From Trichobilharzia szidati (lineage: Eukaryota; Platyhelminthes; Trematoda; Strigeidida; Schistosomatidae), in NCBI GenBank assembly GCA_944472155.2, contig OX235272.1:17406354-17470353 (forward strand): a DNA stretch of 64,000 nt. Direction: 5' to 3'. How positions within the stretch are numbered: the first letter of the stretch is position 1; every line of letters starts with the position of its first letter. This document shows, in pieces, positions 40,701 through 55,700 of the stretch. The notes beneath the pieces were generated by a model that ran no database searches, was not told the origin of the DNA, and worked only from the letters and a program-made list of their open reading frames with translations. Made by a program: the position numbers and the translations under genes.

Positions 40701-43700
40701 ACTTTCCTCTAAACTGTGATCACATTCTCTTCATTCAAGTCAGTTGTCAAATGAACTTACTTTACACAGTCTACTCGCAGACTGAGTAATTAACACAATG
40801 GTGTATTAGATAGAGGGATTAATAAAGACTCTTGCACGAAAGCAGATGAAGAGTTACTTTGTAGGGATTTGATGTATTTCAAGTATGATCACGGATTGAT
40901 ATCAGTTAGAGAATCATCATTAGAAAATCCGAGAGAACCGGAAAGCTGTTCAGCCCCAGTTTGGGACTCCTCTTCATCAGTATGCACCAACCGCCAGGGT
41001 ACGAAACCAGGGCCTTCAGCTTACAAGGCAAGCTCATCATAGACCATTCAACCACTGGGACCCGATTCAGTGGCTAATGAATTTCAGCTCCTAATAAGTC
41101 GTGATATTTTTTCAACTAATCTGATGCTGACAAGACGAAGTTGCCTGAAGTTGCCTAGCGGGAAAGTCGTAGTCTGTGGGGTCGACCAAATCGGCTAGAA
41201 GAACAAATATTCGCCGATGATGTTGGCTGGAGTTCGCGCTATATAGTGAATTAAGAGAAGTTAGAATTCATGAGATATTGGATTTGGGACCAAATGGCTT
41301 AATGGTCCACAAAGTCAACCAGAAGGTCCTGGGTTCTATTTCCGGTGGGGTGGTGGGTGCACACTACTGAATAGTCCAAAACTAGGATGAAAAAGCTGTC
41401 CGACACTGCCTCGTTCTCGACTGTTCTCTAAATGACATCAACCCTTGACCAAACTTGAAAACGGGTTACGAAAGTATGATTGTTGCTACAGTTATCAATC
41501 AATGATACCTAGTCGTAGAGTAACTTCAGTATATAACTGATTACTACACTAAGAATCGTATTGTCGTGAATGTCATTAGAATCGGCGTAGACAATCTAAG
41601 GTGACTGAATAAAGAGTAATTTTATTTACAAATTAAAATTATTGGAAGATGAGTTACATGAGTATACGTGTAAGAGTAATCTCCTGTTGACCTATTTTAC
41701 TAGACCATGATACTCAGTCTACGGAGCATTGTCTCAACTACAGGAGGATGAGGAACGGACGAGGATGTCAAATCGAGAATCGAAAAGGCGAGAAACACAT
41801 TCATCATCCTGAAACCAATTTGGAAATCTTCGTCACTCAACTCAGCATCAACAACAAAATTCGGATTTTCAATACAAACGTCAGTCAAGTCAGTCAGTTC
41901 TTCTATACGGATGGATCAGAAACTCAGCGGCGGGTCACAAAGAATATTTCCAACAGCCTGTTGCACACCTTTATCAACAACTAACTGTCTTCGCTGGCTC
42001 TATACTGAAGATCAGATGGCCAGAAAGAATCACCAACAAGAAACAAACTATGGGAACAAACAAAACAAGAACCAATCGCTCAACAAATATGCAGGAGAAA
42101 GTGGAGATGGATTGGACACTCACTGGCTGAGGAGGCCACTGGGTGAAATCGCGCGTCAGGCCAACGCTCCAGTGGAACCCGAAAGGGAAACGGCGAGTGG
42201 GACGTCAGTGCAAGGGCGACATGGAGGAGATCGTGTGAAGAAGAGTTGAAATGGTATGGACTAACATGGATGCAAGTGAAAAGTACAGCGGAAGACAGAA
42301 GCAAGTGGAGACGGGTAGTTGAAGCCCTATGTTCCAGTAGGAACCCAAGGGAACAATAATAATAATACTCAGTCACTCTGTTGACAAGTCAGATCCTAGA
42401 TCACATGCTTTGATTACGATGCTTTGAAGTTAAGCTGATGTTATTGGATTGACAGTGGCAAGTAACAGATGTAGCCATATCAAATAGATAAGTCCCAAGT
42501 GGGATAAAATGCATGTTTTAAGTTTCTACTGCTGGCCACCAACAATCACAATGCTGTCATATAAGATAAAAATGTAATGACATATTCAATCTGAATTTAA
42601 AAAAACTAGAACTTTTTAGAAATATGTGTTTATTACTATTAACTAAGGGACTTAAGGTGACGAAAGGAGATCGTAAAAAATGCAAGTATAATCAAGCCTC
42701 TTCTGAAGCGGCATACTACCTTCTTTAAAACTGTAAGACATGACCGTTGAAAGTGGATAGTATGAAGGAACTAGAGGTTCTCAGACAAAAGTAACTGTGA
42801 TATGGTTAGTAAAAATGAAGTTAGACGTAGATATTCAGAACAGTAAGGCCAATCAATCGATTAGGTTGTAAAACTTCATCGGTTGAGATAATTAAGACAA
42901 AAGTTACCTAAGTCTAGACACCACATTCCTCAACGATCAATGTCAGGTTGTTTGAATTTAAGCTGAGTCAATGCAAGTACACCACTGACGAGCTCAGCCT
43001 AAGACGAAAAAACCCACCGTCCAGTGATTAGATCATCTGAGTCTGGTCAGTAAACGCTACTGCTTGCTTGACATGAATGGTTTCTAAATACGCATACCAA
43101 TCAACAGGATAAATTAACAAGCAGTTTTTACGGTAAAAACGACAAAACAGACTTACGTTTGATTTGGAAACTGTGATTGAAAATTACCAGCATGAGTTAG
43201 ATCACCAGTTGCCATTGGATCTTTCAACTCAAACTCTAAACATGCATCATAAATATTAATAAGTAATTGAACACGATCACGATTCAACTTCCCGATAGGA
43301 GTTGTACTGAAATCTGTCTCTGCAGTCTGAAAATGTTTAAACAAACAAAGGTAACTTAAATAGAAGAAGAATAAAAGAATGTAAATGCATGCAATATTTA
43401 TTTAATTACAATGATTCTAACCGTAGTGTATAGCTTCGACAATAAACAGTTTGTACTGACTTAATTAAAGTTGAGGTCGTGACAGCCCACTTTGATTAAC
43501 TGATCGTCAATGAATTTAGATCTGAACGCTAAGCTGAAGTCACTGCAAGATAATACTACAGGTCCCTCTGTCTGTCTGGATTAAACATAGAACTTGCCAC
43601 CGAAGTGCAGCAGTTCGAGGTGCCACGTTCCAAATACCACACAAAGGTAGACAAGACAAGAAGATGAGTGAAGAGAATCAATAGAGATTTGACAAGTATA

Positions 43701-46700
43701 AGAGTGAAACAGAATGAGTAATGGTAGAAAGGAATATGAGACTGAATATTACAGACTGAATACATCGGCGTAAGCCATTGACAACGATTTTGAGCCATGT
43801 CACCTATTGTCTGTCTCCAGCCATGGATTAATTCTTAGAGTCCCGAGGGCCTCAACCCGGAAGTCTGCATCCCTTTACCTGACTCGACTCAGTTTAACTG
43901 TCAAGGATTTCATGGATTGATTGATGTGATGTTTTTGTTTGGCCACCACTTACTCCTTTCGAACCTGCACCTATATCAGCTAGTAATGACTGTCGATGGA
44001 GGCGATGGTTAAGCATGCTAAGCACGTGACCTAGCCATCTCAATCTATGTAACTCTATAGCCTCTTCGATTGATTTTCCCTCTTTGGCCAACACTCTACG
44101 CCTAGCCTAACGTCAACATTACTTACTTACCTTATCATGCCACCTAACGTGAGAAAGAGATCGTAGACATCTATGATCAAAAACAGTCAACCTTTTCATG
44201 TCTTCAACTCGTATTGGCCATGTTCCATAGCCATAGAGAAGGACGGAGCGAACTGGTGAGCAGTACACACATCCCTTGGTTGATAGTGGGATGTCACACC
44301 TATGCCAGAGATGGTGTAAGTTAGCGAAAGCAGCTGGAGCTTTTCGGATCCGTGCTGAGATTTCGTCACCGTCGGTGGCACAGTGGTTAGGACTCTCGCC
44401 GACCATGCACATGGTCCGGGGTTCGATCACCTACCGACGCACACCCGATATCTATGGTCGGCCTGCAAAATTTGGGCTACCGATATCCATGCTGAAAATT
44501 CCATACTTCTACCAAAAGTACTGTGTGGAATCAAGCTGTAATCAAAAATTAGAAAAAAAATAAAAAAAATACCAATCAATCCGTTGGTGCTGATACAACT
44601 TCCCAAATAGGTGAAGTGGTCAACATGTTCTATCACTTCACTCCCTATCACTAAGCTAGGAGTTGACGTAGTCCAGTCCTGTAGCAGCATGTTGCATTTT
44701 ACAGGGGCTAATCGCATGCCAAACATACGAAGATTGCTGCTCAAGGTGTTCAGGAGTAGTTTGCATATCGTCTTTCACTGCAACCGATTACATTCACCAC
44801 TTATTTAAAAGGTTAAGAGATTCTATAGTGTCCCTTAGACAAAATAATTTGATTTATCTAATACAATGCAATAACTGGAAGATCAAATACATAAGCCTAA
44901 AGTATTAGGCCATGGTCAGTAAGATAAGTGAAGCACAAAAACTTGATGAAATCCAAACTGTAGACTCAAATAAAAAGTCTAGAAATAAAGTTCAGCTACA
45001 GCACTCTACATGCAGTTACACACAAACATGCAACGAGATGAGACAAGATGACACGATTCGAATCTAATGTATAACGGGGTGGGGGTAAGAGGTTGATAAC
45101 TGAAGTCTAATTTATCGAATCAACTGAGAACACTTGCAATAGGAATGATGCAACACCTTTCGCAGATATCTGAAAAATTCCACTACCTTTACGGAAAGTG
45201 TGAAGGAAAAATGAGAACTATAAAAATCAAGTTTCAAAGTTGTGTAGCTACAGTGAGTAGGATTATGAAAATAAATTGTATTCGAAAAGTCATCCAGTAA
45301 ATAATGCTGTTTCACAGTGTGTGACAGATCTAAGAAACCCTTCATTTAATGCCCGTGCGTTGCAGAATGTCCTGACAAGTTACTCGTTTTAAATTTTATG
45401 ATAAACATTTAGGCTTATACTGTTTCCCTCGTCAATATGCAAAAAGCCTTCCTCCATGTAAACTTCCCCCCACTGTTAAAAAAATATTATACATGTACAA
45501 AAATCCCACAGTGAATCGACGAAGTTGTTAATTACAAAAAACTGAGGACGGAAGCTAGTTCGTTAGAAAATGTCGTCAATGATTTAAACTGGATGAGAGA
45601 CTGAGTTCCAAGATAGTATTTCGCACAGAAGTGCAGTGGTTAAAGTTGCCACACTTCATGTATCACAAAAAGGTAGATAAAAGTGAGAAACAATTAGATC
45701 AGAAAATTATTATTATTATCATAACAGTAAGCGGGAATGTGAGGGAGAATGATAAGAAAAAGCAAGGATATGAAGGTTTAGTGGATAAAGGGTGAATGCA
45801 TCTGCACCATTGAGTCGTATCACCAATAGTCTCCGGCTATTGGATCTTAGTAACCCCACTAGGCAACCTACCCCTTCCTAAATGGATGGCTCAAACTAAC
45901 TGTTAAAGATTTCATAGACTGAAGCCAAGTTGTGATATGACCATCACTAACTCTTTTCCGACCTAATCCAATGACGGCTAAGATTGCCCACTGAGGAAGT
46001 CGATGGCTCATGTCCTAGCAATCTCAACCGATGTAGCATGCAAACCACATCAGTTGACACTCTACACCTAACCTGAGTATTACTCCTCATGTTATACCGC
46101 TTAACACGTAAGATAGCTAATGATTTAAATATCGTATGCACAATGTAATCCATGAGTTTCATCAGAAATTTTTGATACCACTTGTCCAAGACCCTGTCCA
46201 GAACACTGGTTATTATTATTATTCCCTTGGGTTCCTAGTGGAACATAGGGCTTCAACTACACGTCTCCACTTGCTTCTATCTTCTGCTGTACTTTTCACC
46301 TGCATCCATGTTAGTCCATACTGCTTCAACTCCTCTTCACACTATCTCCTCCATTTCACCCTTGAACTAACGTCCCACTCGCCGCTTCCCTTTCGGGTTC
46401 CACTCGAGCTGTGGCCTGACGCGACATGTCACCCAGCGAGTGGCCTCCTTAGCGAGTGAGTGTCCAATCCATCTCTACTTTCTCCTGCATATTTCTTGGG
46501 CGACTGGTTCTTGTTTTGTTTCTTCCCATAGTTTGGTTCTTGTTGGTTCTTGTTCTTTCCGGCCATCTGATCTTCAGTATAGAGCCAGCGAAGACAGTTA
46601 GTTGTTGATAAAGGTCTGCAACAGGCTGTTGGAAATATTCTTTGTGACCCGCCGCCAAGTTTTTGATCCATCCGTATAGAAGAAGTGACTGACTTGACGT

Positions 46701-49700
46701 TTGTATTGAAAATCCGAATTTTGTTGTTGATGCTGAGTTAAGTGACAGCGGGAGATTTCCAAATTGGTTTCAGGTTGATGAATGTGTTTCTCGCCTTTCC
46801 GATTCTCGATTTGACATCCTTGTCCGTTCCTCATCCTCCTGTAGTTAAGACAATGCTCCCTAGATAAGTGAATGAAGTAACCTCTTTCAAATCCCTCCCG
46901 TTGATGGTGATTGGCGCTGGATGTTGTTGTTGTTGGTTGGATATCTTCATAACCTCCGTCTTGTCTATGTTCACCTGGAGTCAGTCCTGTCTTCTCTGGC
47001 TGCTTCTTCGACCAGTTTGTCAGTTTTCGCTTGTAAGTCTTCGATTTTGTGTGACATCAAACATAAATCATCCACGCCCGAAATCCAGGTCTTCTAGGTT
47101 CTTCACGTCGTTCCAGGATATCCCTGTCTTCTCGTTTCTCACTGTCTGACGCATAATCCAGTCCACCACAATTAGGAATATCACTGGTGACAATAAGCAC
47201 CATTGTTTGACTCCTGTGTTTACTCCAAACGACACTGATTAAATATCAGTTATTTGAAGGCTTAATGTACCAACGTCTGTTGTGTCTCTGTTCAAATTTA
47301 TAAAGACGAATTCCAGTATAAAACACATGAATGTAAAATGAGTAAAAATCAGATGCCAACGAATAAAACAGATAATGAGAATACACTGAAAAAGGATATA
47401 TTACCAAGCCGAAATCTTCTTTTGGTAATAGACGAAGTGAATTTGATATAGCTGTTAATAGGTTGACTGCTTTTGTGAATAAAGGGAAGGCAACTGATCG
47501 ACCGCATTGTATTGAACCATCCATTGTAGATTGGGTAAATTGACTAAATTGACCATTCGATGGACAAGATGATGATGATATCTCTGAGGATTCACTACCA
47601 GCAGAACGTGAAATATCTTTTAGACGTAAACGTCTCCAACAGGCATTGAATATTGGTAATGTTAACAGAAGTTGTAAACACCAGATTAAAATATCCTTTG
47701 AGAGAAAAGGGAGGGAATAAGGTGGAGAAAAACAAATAAATAGAAGAAAGACATGTTAACCATTTTATAAAAGCCCTTATATACATATAATAAATCAGAA
47801 AGGTAATGTTAAGTGGAATTGATGTACTCTTACCGTGTTTATCCTCCAACTGAGTACTATATGTAAGCCTTAACAAGCATCAAAACCATCAACGGGAGGG
47901 ATTTGAAAGAGCTTACTTCATTCACTCACTTATCTAGGGAGCCTTGTCTCAACTACAGGCAGATGGAACGGATGAGGATGTCAAATCGAGAATCGGGAAG
48001 GCGAGAAACACATTCACCAGCCTGAAACCAATCTGGAAATCTTCGTCACTCAACTCAGCCAGCATCAACAACAAAATTCGGATTTTCAATACAAACGTCA
48101 AGTCAGTCAGTTCCTCTATACGGATCGATCAGAAACTTAGCGGCGGGCCTGTTGCAGATCTTTATCAACAACTGTCTTCACTGTATGCTGAAGATCAGAT
48201 GGCCGGAAAGAACAAGAACCAACAAGAAACTATGGGAACAAACAAAACAAAAAGCAATCGCCCAACAAATATGCAGGAGAAAGTGGAGATGGATTGGACA
48301 CTCACTCGCTGAGAAGGCCACTGGGTGACACCACGCGTCAGGCCAATGCTCGAGTGGAACCCGAAAGGGAAGCGGCGAGTGGGACGTCAGTGCAAGAGGT
48401 TACATGGAGGAGATCGTGTGAAGAGGAGTTGAAACAGTATGGACTAACATGGATGCAGGTGAAAAGTACAGCAGAAGACAGAAACAAGTGGAGACGTGCA
48501 GTTGAAGCCTATGTTCCACTAGGAACCCAAGGGGACAATAATAAATAATAATAATCACAAGCATGAGAAACTATTTAACATCAATCGTAACATCACACTG
48601 GTAAAACTGAACACTTATACGTGTGCCGTAAATCTATCTAACTGAATGATAGAGACACCTTCAAAAACGTTGCAGTAATACATCCATTTCAGATTACGTA
48701 AGAAAGAAGACAGTTTATATGGCCTACTGAGTGTATCTTCAAGCACAACACTCTATATCTACCCACGGAGGCATACAAGAACTCGTCACAAAAATGTTAA
48801 CAATGATCACTCATAAATCCAACTGGATAATTAATTACATTAGTGGCATTTTAGAAACCGTTGCATTCATCATTTCTACTCTATGGCTATTTAAGGGATG
48901 CATCTAACATACACCCTAAGGCTCACACACTATAGAAAACTATTATTATATCATTATTGTTTCCTTTAATTCCTAGAGGAAAATAGGGCTTCAGCCGTGA
49001 GTCTCCATTGTGTTCGGTTCTCTGCTAGAGTTTTCACCTGGCTCCATATCTGCCCACACGTTTTCATCTCCTCTTCACATGACCTCCTACAAGTCACCCT
49101 CACCCTTGCACTGACGACCAACTCGCCGTTTCCAATACAGTCGGGTTCCACTCGAGCAATGGCTTGTCTAGTGATGTCACTCACTTGATGGTTCGTTTTC
49201 TCAAAGTATGGCCAGCCAATCCATCTCCATTTCTTTATGCCTATTTGTTTCACAATCGCTTCCTGGTTGGTTCTCTCCCAGAGATCCCTGTTGCTGATCT
49301 TTTCTGGCTGGCCATCTGATCTTGAGCGGAGTATTGAGCGAAGACAACTGTTAATGAAGGTGTGTAGTTTATTTGAGATGCTCTTTATGACGCGCAGTGC
49401 AAGTCTCTGATCCATCCGTGTAGTGGGTAGCACTGACTGACTTCACATTGGAGTTGAAAATCCGGATCTCATTTTGGATGCTGAGTGCTGTTGACTAGAC
49501 AGTAAAGGCTATTGCAATTCGCTTCAAACAATTGGAGCTGAATATGCGCAAAAGAATCAGGTACAGCCATTACTGCTACCGTGGCTTGCTTGCTGTGGAA
49601 CCTAAAAAATTCACAAATTCTCCAGTATGTCTCTTAATTTATCTGATATTTGGTCTGATATTACATTTTTATGCATATTATATCACTTTCAAGTGCTTCT

Positions 49701-52700
49701 GAACTGTAATCTATCGAAATTATTGATTCAGCATTATGTAAAACTTTAATGTTGCTAAAAAAACAATAATTCTTTAATTATTATGGGTACATATAACTGT
49801 AGGACCTGACGAAGTAGTTATCCGAAAGAATATTCTTTGTTCACTAATCAGTCTTTTCAATGATTCTTTAATTGATGTCGACACATGGTGAAGATGTGTC
49901 ACATTGCCTGAAGCACTTAACTTCCAACCAATATAATGAATGGGTCAGGAGTTTCAATCCCGCTGATTCACCTGCTTTATATTCTGGGAAACTGGGTAGT
50001 ATCATCAATCAGCTGTGACAAAACAAGTGTGATTCATTGTCGGTAACTGATGAACTGAGTTGAAGATATCACTACTTTTGTTCATTCTAACTTTAATTAC
50101 TTCACCACCTAGGAGTGAAATTTTCATTGAAATACACATTATACTTCCCACTTAAGTCAACATATTTCCGTTTCGAATGGTTAACATCAATCAAAGCAGT
50201 GCTGAAGATAAAATTGCTCTAGTACATGACTAATAAATAATAACACAGGTGAGGGTGGTTCGGATCCAGTCTTCCTCTCCAAATGCTGTCATGGCGCTAA
50301 GCGTTCATAGCTTCTGCCTCTTATAAGTCTTGTTCCCTACCCCCACGGACGGGAGGGTTCCTCACAAAAATGAAAGGACCAATGAGAGTGTCTGACACTT
50401 GCAACCAAACTGCGAAACCCTTATTTCGGATTCTAATTCACATAGGCTCCAGAATCCAAAACTATTGAATGACGTATGAACTTTTTGTGGTCACAGACAA
50501 GCAGGAAAACGTAGCTCTTGAATGCTGCTCCACTGCCTTCTTGATCAGATTTCAAGTCAAAGGTTCGTGGGATGGCCACTAATGGCAACCACTTCCTTCG
50601 GTCTGGACGTCCGGGTAGTAATCTAAGCCCTCACACACAAACTGGGAATTTGTGTGAAGCTGATATGTAGTCACATGATGTCTGCCTTTGTTTTGACAGT
50701 CTGATATATTTTGCTAGGTGCATGTATTTGATCGATATTCCATTATAACTCACACAATATGCTTTGTCTGTCCATTAACTAGTATAATCAATGTATGACC
50801 TTTTTGTCACATGACATTACAACCAATCAGAATTCAATGAGGGTAAGAAAAACTACTACTGTCTATCTTATGATTGGATCATGGATGTATTAGTCATTTT
50901 CATTTATACTCTTGCATTGTACACTTCCTAACTCACTCTCTCTCTCTCACACCTTCGTACTTCACTGACACTCTGTGTGACAGTTATTTCCCTTATCGAA
51001 AATACACGTATCATCGTGAACAGGCTGGTCTTCTGATTTGCCTTCTTCGCGTCAGGACAAATTTGGGCAACTCTAAAAAATAGGATCCCAAAACGAGACG
51101 ACCTACGAACGCACAAATGACCTTGTCAAGGACCAATCAGAGGGCTCAAAAAAACGACAATAGTCGTCCCAGGCAGCACTAGGCGCTAGATAATAGGCAA
51201 TAATACACATGCCTTGAGCTTAGGGGTCGCCTCAATATGTCCTTTCTGGAGGCTGGTGTCATATATCCCCAAAACCTATTGCTGGAAAAAAAAGTCACCT
51301 GATCGGTTGCTCAAGGTCATTTGTGCGTTCGTAGGTCGTTTCGTTTTGGGTTCCTATTGTTTAGAGTTGCCTAAATTTAGTACTCAGCAGTCTGTACGTT
51401 ATCGTCCGTTATATCTCATTAGCGTATACTTACACTCGGTCACACCCTAATATCGGTAACGGCCCCATAGCTTATCGACGACGAGTACATATAACAGAAG
51501 CATCACCTAGTGTTCATTATTCGCCAAGTTTGTGTTTGAATAAATAATAACAATAATAATAAATTCGAATTTGAATTTCGTCAGATACTTAAGTCAGATG
51601 AATGATCATCAGGCCGTTTCGCCCTAGTTTGTAACTCTTCAGTATTGAATACCAACCCAGTGACTGGTGCGTCGTCAGCTGCCCAGCCTCATAACCTGAA
51701 GTTCTTCGCTTCAGTCCTCGGTACGAACTGATGAAGATCTCAAAGTGAAACGAAACAGTTGTCGAGTGCTTTCTGGCTTTCAGTGATTTTCAATTTAATG
51801 TTGATTAATGAAGAAATCTACATAGGAATTAATCTCAATCTCAACAAAACCCAATACTTGCATAGCATGTTTCACTTACCGGATGTTCACTACGTTGAAC
51901 TTCTCCATTTGTAGCATTACAATCAATTAGTTTGTCTAGCAGAAATGGTGGACTAGGAATAAAATCAATCTCTGATGGATTCTTTGGTGTAAGAAGAGTA
52001 AGCGAATTCTGTGTACCAGGTTGTTTAAGTGTTTTCAGAAAATTCGGTGCTAAACACCCAGTAAGTAGACGTAAGTATAAATTCAAAACAGGTTGGCATA
52101 GGCCACGATTACGTGTTACAACTTCACAAAAACCCTAAAAGACAGTTTGAAAAAGATTAATAGGGAAAAATGATGATAATAATAATAAATTAGAGTTCAG
52201 TGATAGTAGCATAAATAAATAGGCTAGTAAAAATCGGGTGTTGTTATATTCTCTTCGATTCCACATTCAAGTTAGCACTGAATATGCTGTCCAGATGAAC
52301 AATGAAACGTTTACGTGCCAAGTGTTGGTTTGCAGGTATTTATTTGGTTACCGGTTTGATTAGGAGCTGACATCAGTTCAAGAAGTAAGTAACCAGCAAG
52401 GTATACCGAGTCATTTAAGAGAAAAGTGACTCGCCGATGACATTACCTGGAGGTTGAACTGCATATATATCGCTAATCGGCAGAAATTAGAATATTCATG
52501 GGCCACTTGATAGAGTCCCGGTGACTGAATGGTCCAAGAGGTCGCCTTGTAACCGGAACGTCCTAGGTTCGAACACTGGTGGATGAGTGCTGGTGAAGAG
52601 TCCCAAACTAAGACTCCCTGGTTCTCCAACGATCATATAACTGATGTCAGCTTGTTATAAAACCTGGCAGTCCTACAATAATACCATCCAGTTGAACGAA

Positions 52701-55700
52701 ACCAAATTCCGAAGATTAAAGAAGACGATATTGTGTCAAAATGTAAGTCGTGTTCGATTGAGCGAAACATTTATGAATCATAACCGCTTAGAGATTTTAT
52801 ATCTGAAATTGATATACTCGTCTCTCCTGGAGTCGAAATTTTTAAACCAAACATCTTCCGCATACTTATCCGATCCAAATAACTTAAAGAACTATTCAAA
52901 AGAAAATTCCTGCCATTTCGTGCAGCAACTTTATTTGTAAAAAGAAACAATAAAACTAATTTTTACGTGAAACATATCATAATGTCTGGAGAGAGGACAC
53001 CATCGGTTTCAGCAAGCTATAGACACTTTTCGGCTTCGCCCATTTACAATTTGGTCTGCTAATAGCAAAATGCACGCAAAGGATGTAGTCTCCTTTTTGA
53101 GTGAAGATAATTATAAAGTGTTCTGAACACCCTAAACAAAAATCTGAGTAAGTTTGATATGTGGTTTGTCATCTTTTACACTGTTGAACTAAACAATCAG
53201 TTTCTAATCTATCGAAAGATATAATAAGCAATATTCGGCTGTCACAGATTCCTAGTGCCTTTAGGCAATATCTCATTTCCTTGGCAGCCTTCCTAGCTTC
53301 AAACGTCGTGAGGACATTCCCCATGTCCCATGCTTATTCTCTCTATCATCGAAAGGAGATACATAGGCTGGATGGCTTCTTGATAGCCTTCACTAGCCTG
53401 CGTCATTGCCTTTCTGCAATCCCAAAGAAGAATAAGTTTACTTTCTATACTTTTTCTGTGTTGAGTTTTCAGCGGGGATTAGGTTCATTTTTCCGAGTAG
53501 GTTCGTGAGACCCACGCCCAACCTTTTCTATATCTCCCGGCTTAGAATCGGCTAGTAAACTAGGTGAGGAGATAGATCGGACACACGCTGAAGACACCAT
53601 TGAAAGATATCATGAGCCAGGCCAGCCCTCGATTGGAACCCAAATGAGAAACGAGTCGAACGTTCAAGGGTAACATGAGAGAGAACGTGTATGAAGGAGA
53701 CAACAGCTTATGTGAGACCGTAGAGCCAGTTAGAGAAGACTGCAGAGAACAAGATGAAATGTAGATATATGGTGTCCACTCTCCATGTTCCGTTCGGAAC
53801 GTTACGTTAGACAGAACAACGCTGTTATTAATGTTAAGAATGGACATCGCGTCACACTACTTAGTGAATTTTTACCGCCTGAGATGTCGCTGTTCAGGCA
53901 GCAGAACAGCAGCATCATTAGCTCTCAAGCACAACAGGTGTGGTAGTTGAACAACATTCTTCTTTTTCTTCAACTGATAAATTCAGACATATTGTGCAAA
54001 GAATTTTTCTAGGATACAACTAAATTGAAATTCCATTTGTTCGCCATTCAAAGGGGAATTCACTAAACTCACCCAGTATATATTAGACTTGACAATATTC
54101 TCTGGATCTTGCAACAGACTGCCTGATTGAGAACGGAAAAATGCTGAAAATATAACCCGATGAAGGATACGAATAATTTCTGTGCATAACACCTCATTCT
54201 GTACAATGTCACATGGTAAAAGAACAGCTTGGTCAGCAATCTAGAAAAAAGCAAAAATAAAACGGGAAACGTAGAGAGACAAGAGGAGAAGAAATAAACA
54301 CGTCTGAAAATATACAAATGAAGGTAAACAAGGAATTCATAAACTGCAGCCCAACCTATACACGGAGTAATCCACACTAGATAAATAAGGTAAGATGGTG
54401 GCAAATGATACATGACTGATTTTTTTTATTTCCTTCACGTTCCCCAGTGGAACATAGGCCTTCAAGCTAGTGGCTTGAAGTTTCTGTAGCAGTGCTTATT
54501 TTACAGGATGGGGTTGCTAGCCTCATGCCCAACCTTTCCTCTTCACCAACGTTATTTCTGGCTTAGCGAGGTAAAGGAGTGCATCGGCCGTGGATAGAAC
54601 CCCGGACCATGTGCATGGTCGGCGAGCGTCCTAACCACTATGCCACCGACGCACATACATGACTGATGCCTTCCATTAATTTTTATTGACCGACTTATAA
54701 GTTTACGCCGTCATTAATGTATAAGCACGAAAATGTAATTGAAGATGAGTCAGGCTTATCGTGTGAAGACTAATGGTATTTATTACCTAGCTTTCCAAAC
54801 CTAGGTTAGTGGACAAGGGATTGTAACCTATGAGCCAACGACTAAAACTCAAGCGCCTAGAGCAATAAGCCATGCATCACTGGCTCAGTGGTAGAATGTC
54901 CACCAGCCATGTCCATGGTTCGTGGTTTGATTTCCAACTGACGCATTCCAAGAAGGGAAGGTTGAGTGTGTGAGAGTAGCAACCTCACCCTTCAAAGGAA
55001 ACAACACAAGCGCTATTGAAACTTCAAAACTTGAAGCATGAAGCCCTGTGTTCCACTAGGAAAGCAAAGGAGTGAAAATGAATGAATTGAAAAAAGACCA
55101 ATAGGCTACAGCTAGCTCCTAATGTAGTCGAAAGTCCAAAAAGCACTGGTCTAGTTTTTAATGATATGAACTGCACCAAAATTAACTTATAGGACAACTA
55201 TTAGTACTAACTACATATTCACAACTTACCCAAGTCTAGTGGGAAGAACAGAAAAACGAAAAGCACTAGAATACCTGTCTGTCTGGATTCAACATAGAAC
55301 TTGGCTGCACCGAAGTGCAGCAGTTCCAGTTGCCACTTTCCAAATACCACACAAAGGTAGACAAGAAAATGAGTGAAGGGAATCAATCGAGTTTTGACAA
55401 GTATAAGAGTGAAACAGAATGAGTTATGGTAGAAAGGAATATGAATATGTTCATCAGGCTGATCTCTCTATGATTATCACATGAGGACTTGCTCCCTTCT
55501 TGAATATTGGCATAATAAGTGAATTACCCCAGTCTGATGGAACCGTCTCTGATTCCCAAAGGTTACCTAGTACCTTAGTTAAACTACATACTAGTATGTC
55601 ACCCCCAATATTTAAACACCTCCGAAATAATTCCGTCGGGTCCTACCGCTTTGTCTCGTTTCAAATTACGAATACCACATGCTTACAAAACAAATTCCAA

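Larger units (their letters stand above)
50230..51560 (+). repeat. R3 repeat split by a solo LTR
   Basis: R3 sequence at 50230-50660 (GGGTTCCTCACAAAAATGAA; GATTTCAAGTCAAAGGTTCG) resumes at 51497-51560 with GCCAAGTTTGTGTTTGAATA and an AATAATAATAA tail. The last part matches the 62640-62690 copy. Confidence 0.7.

Noticed and set aside
52644..52940. 98-codon open frame as a gene
   Set aside because: No domain, no splice context and composition like the flanking intron; it overlaps a SINE end.
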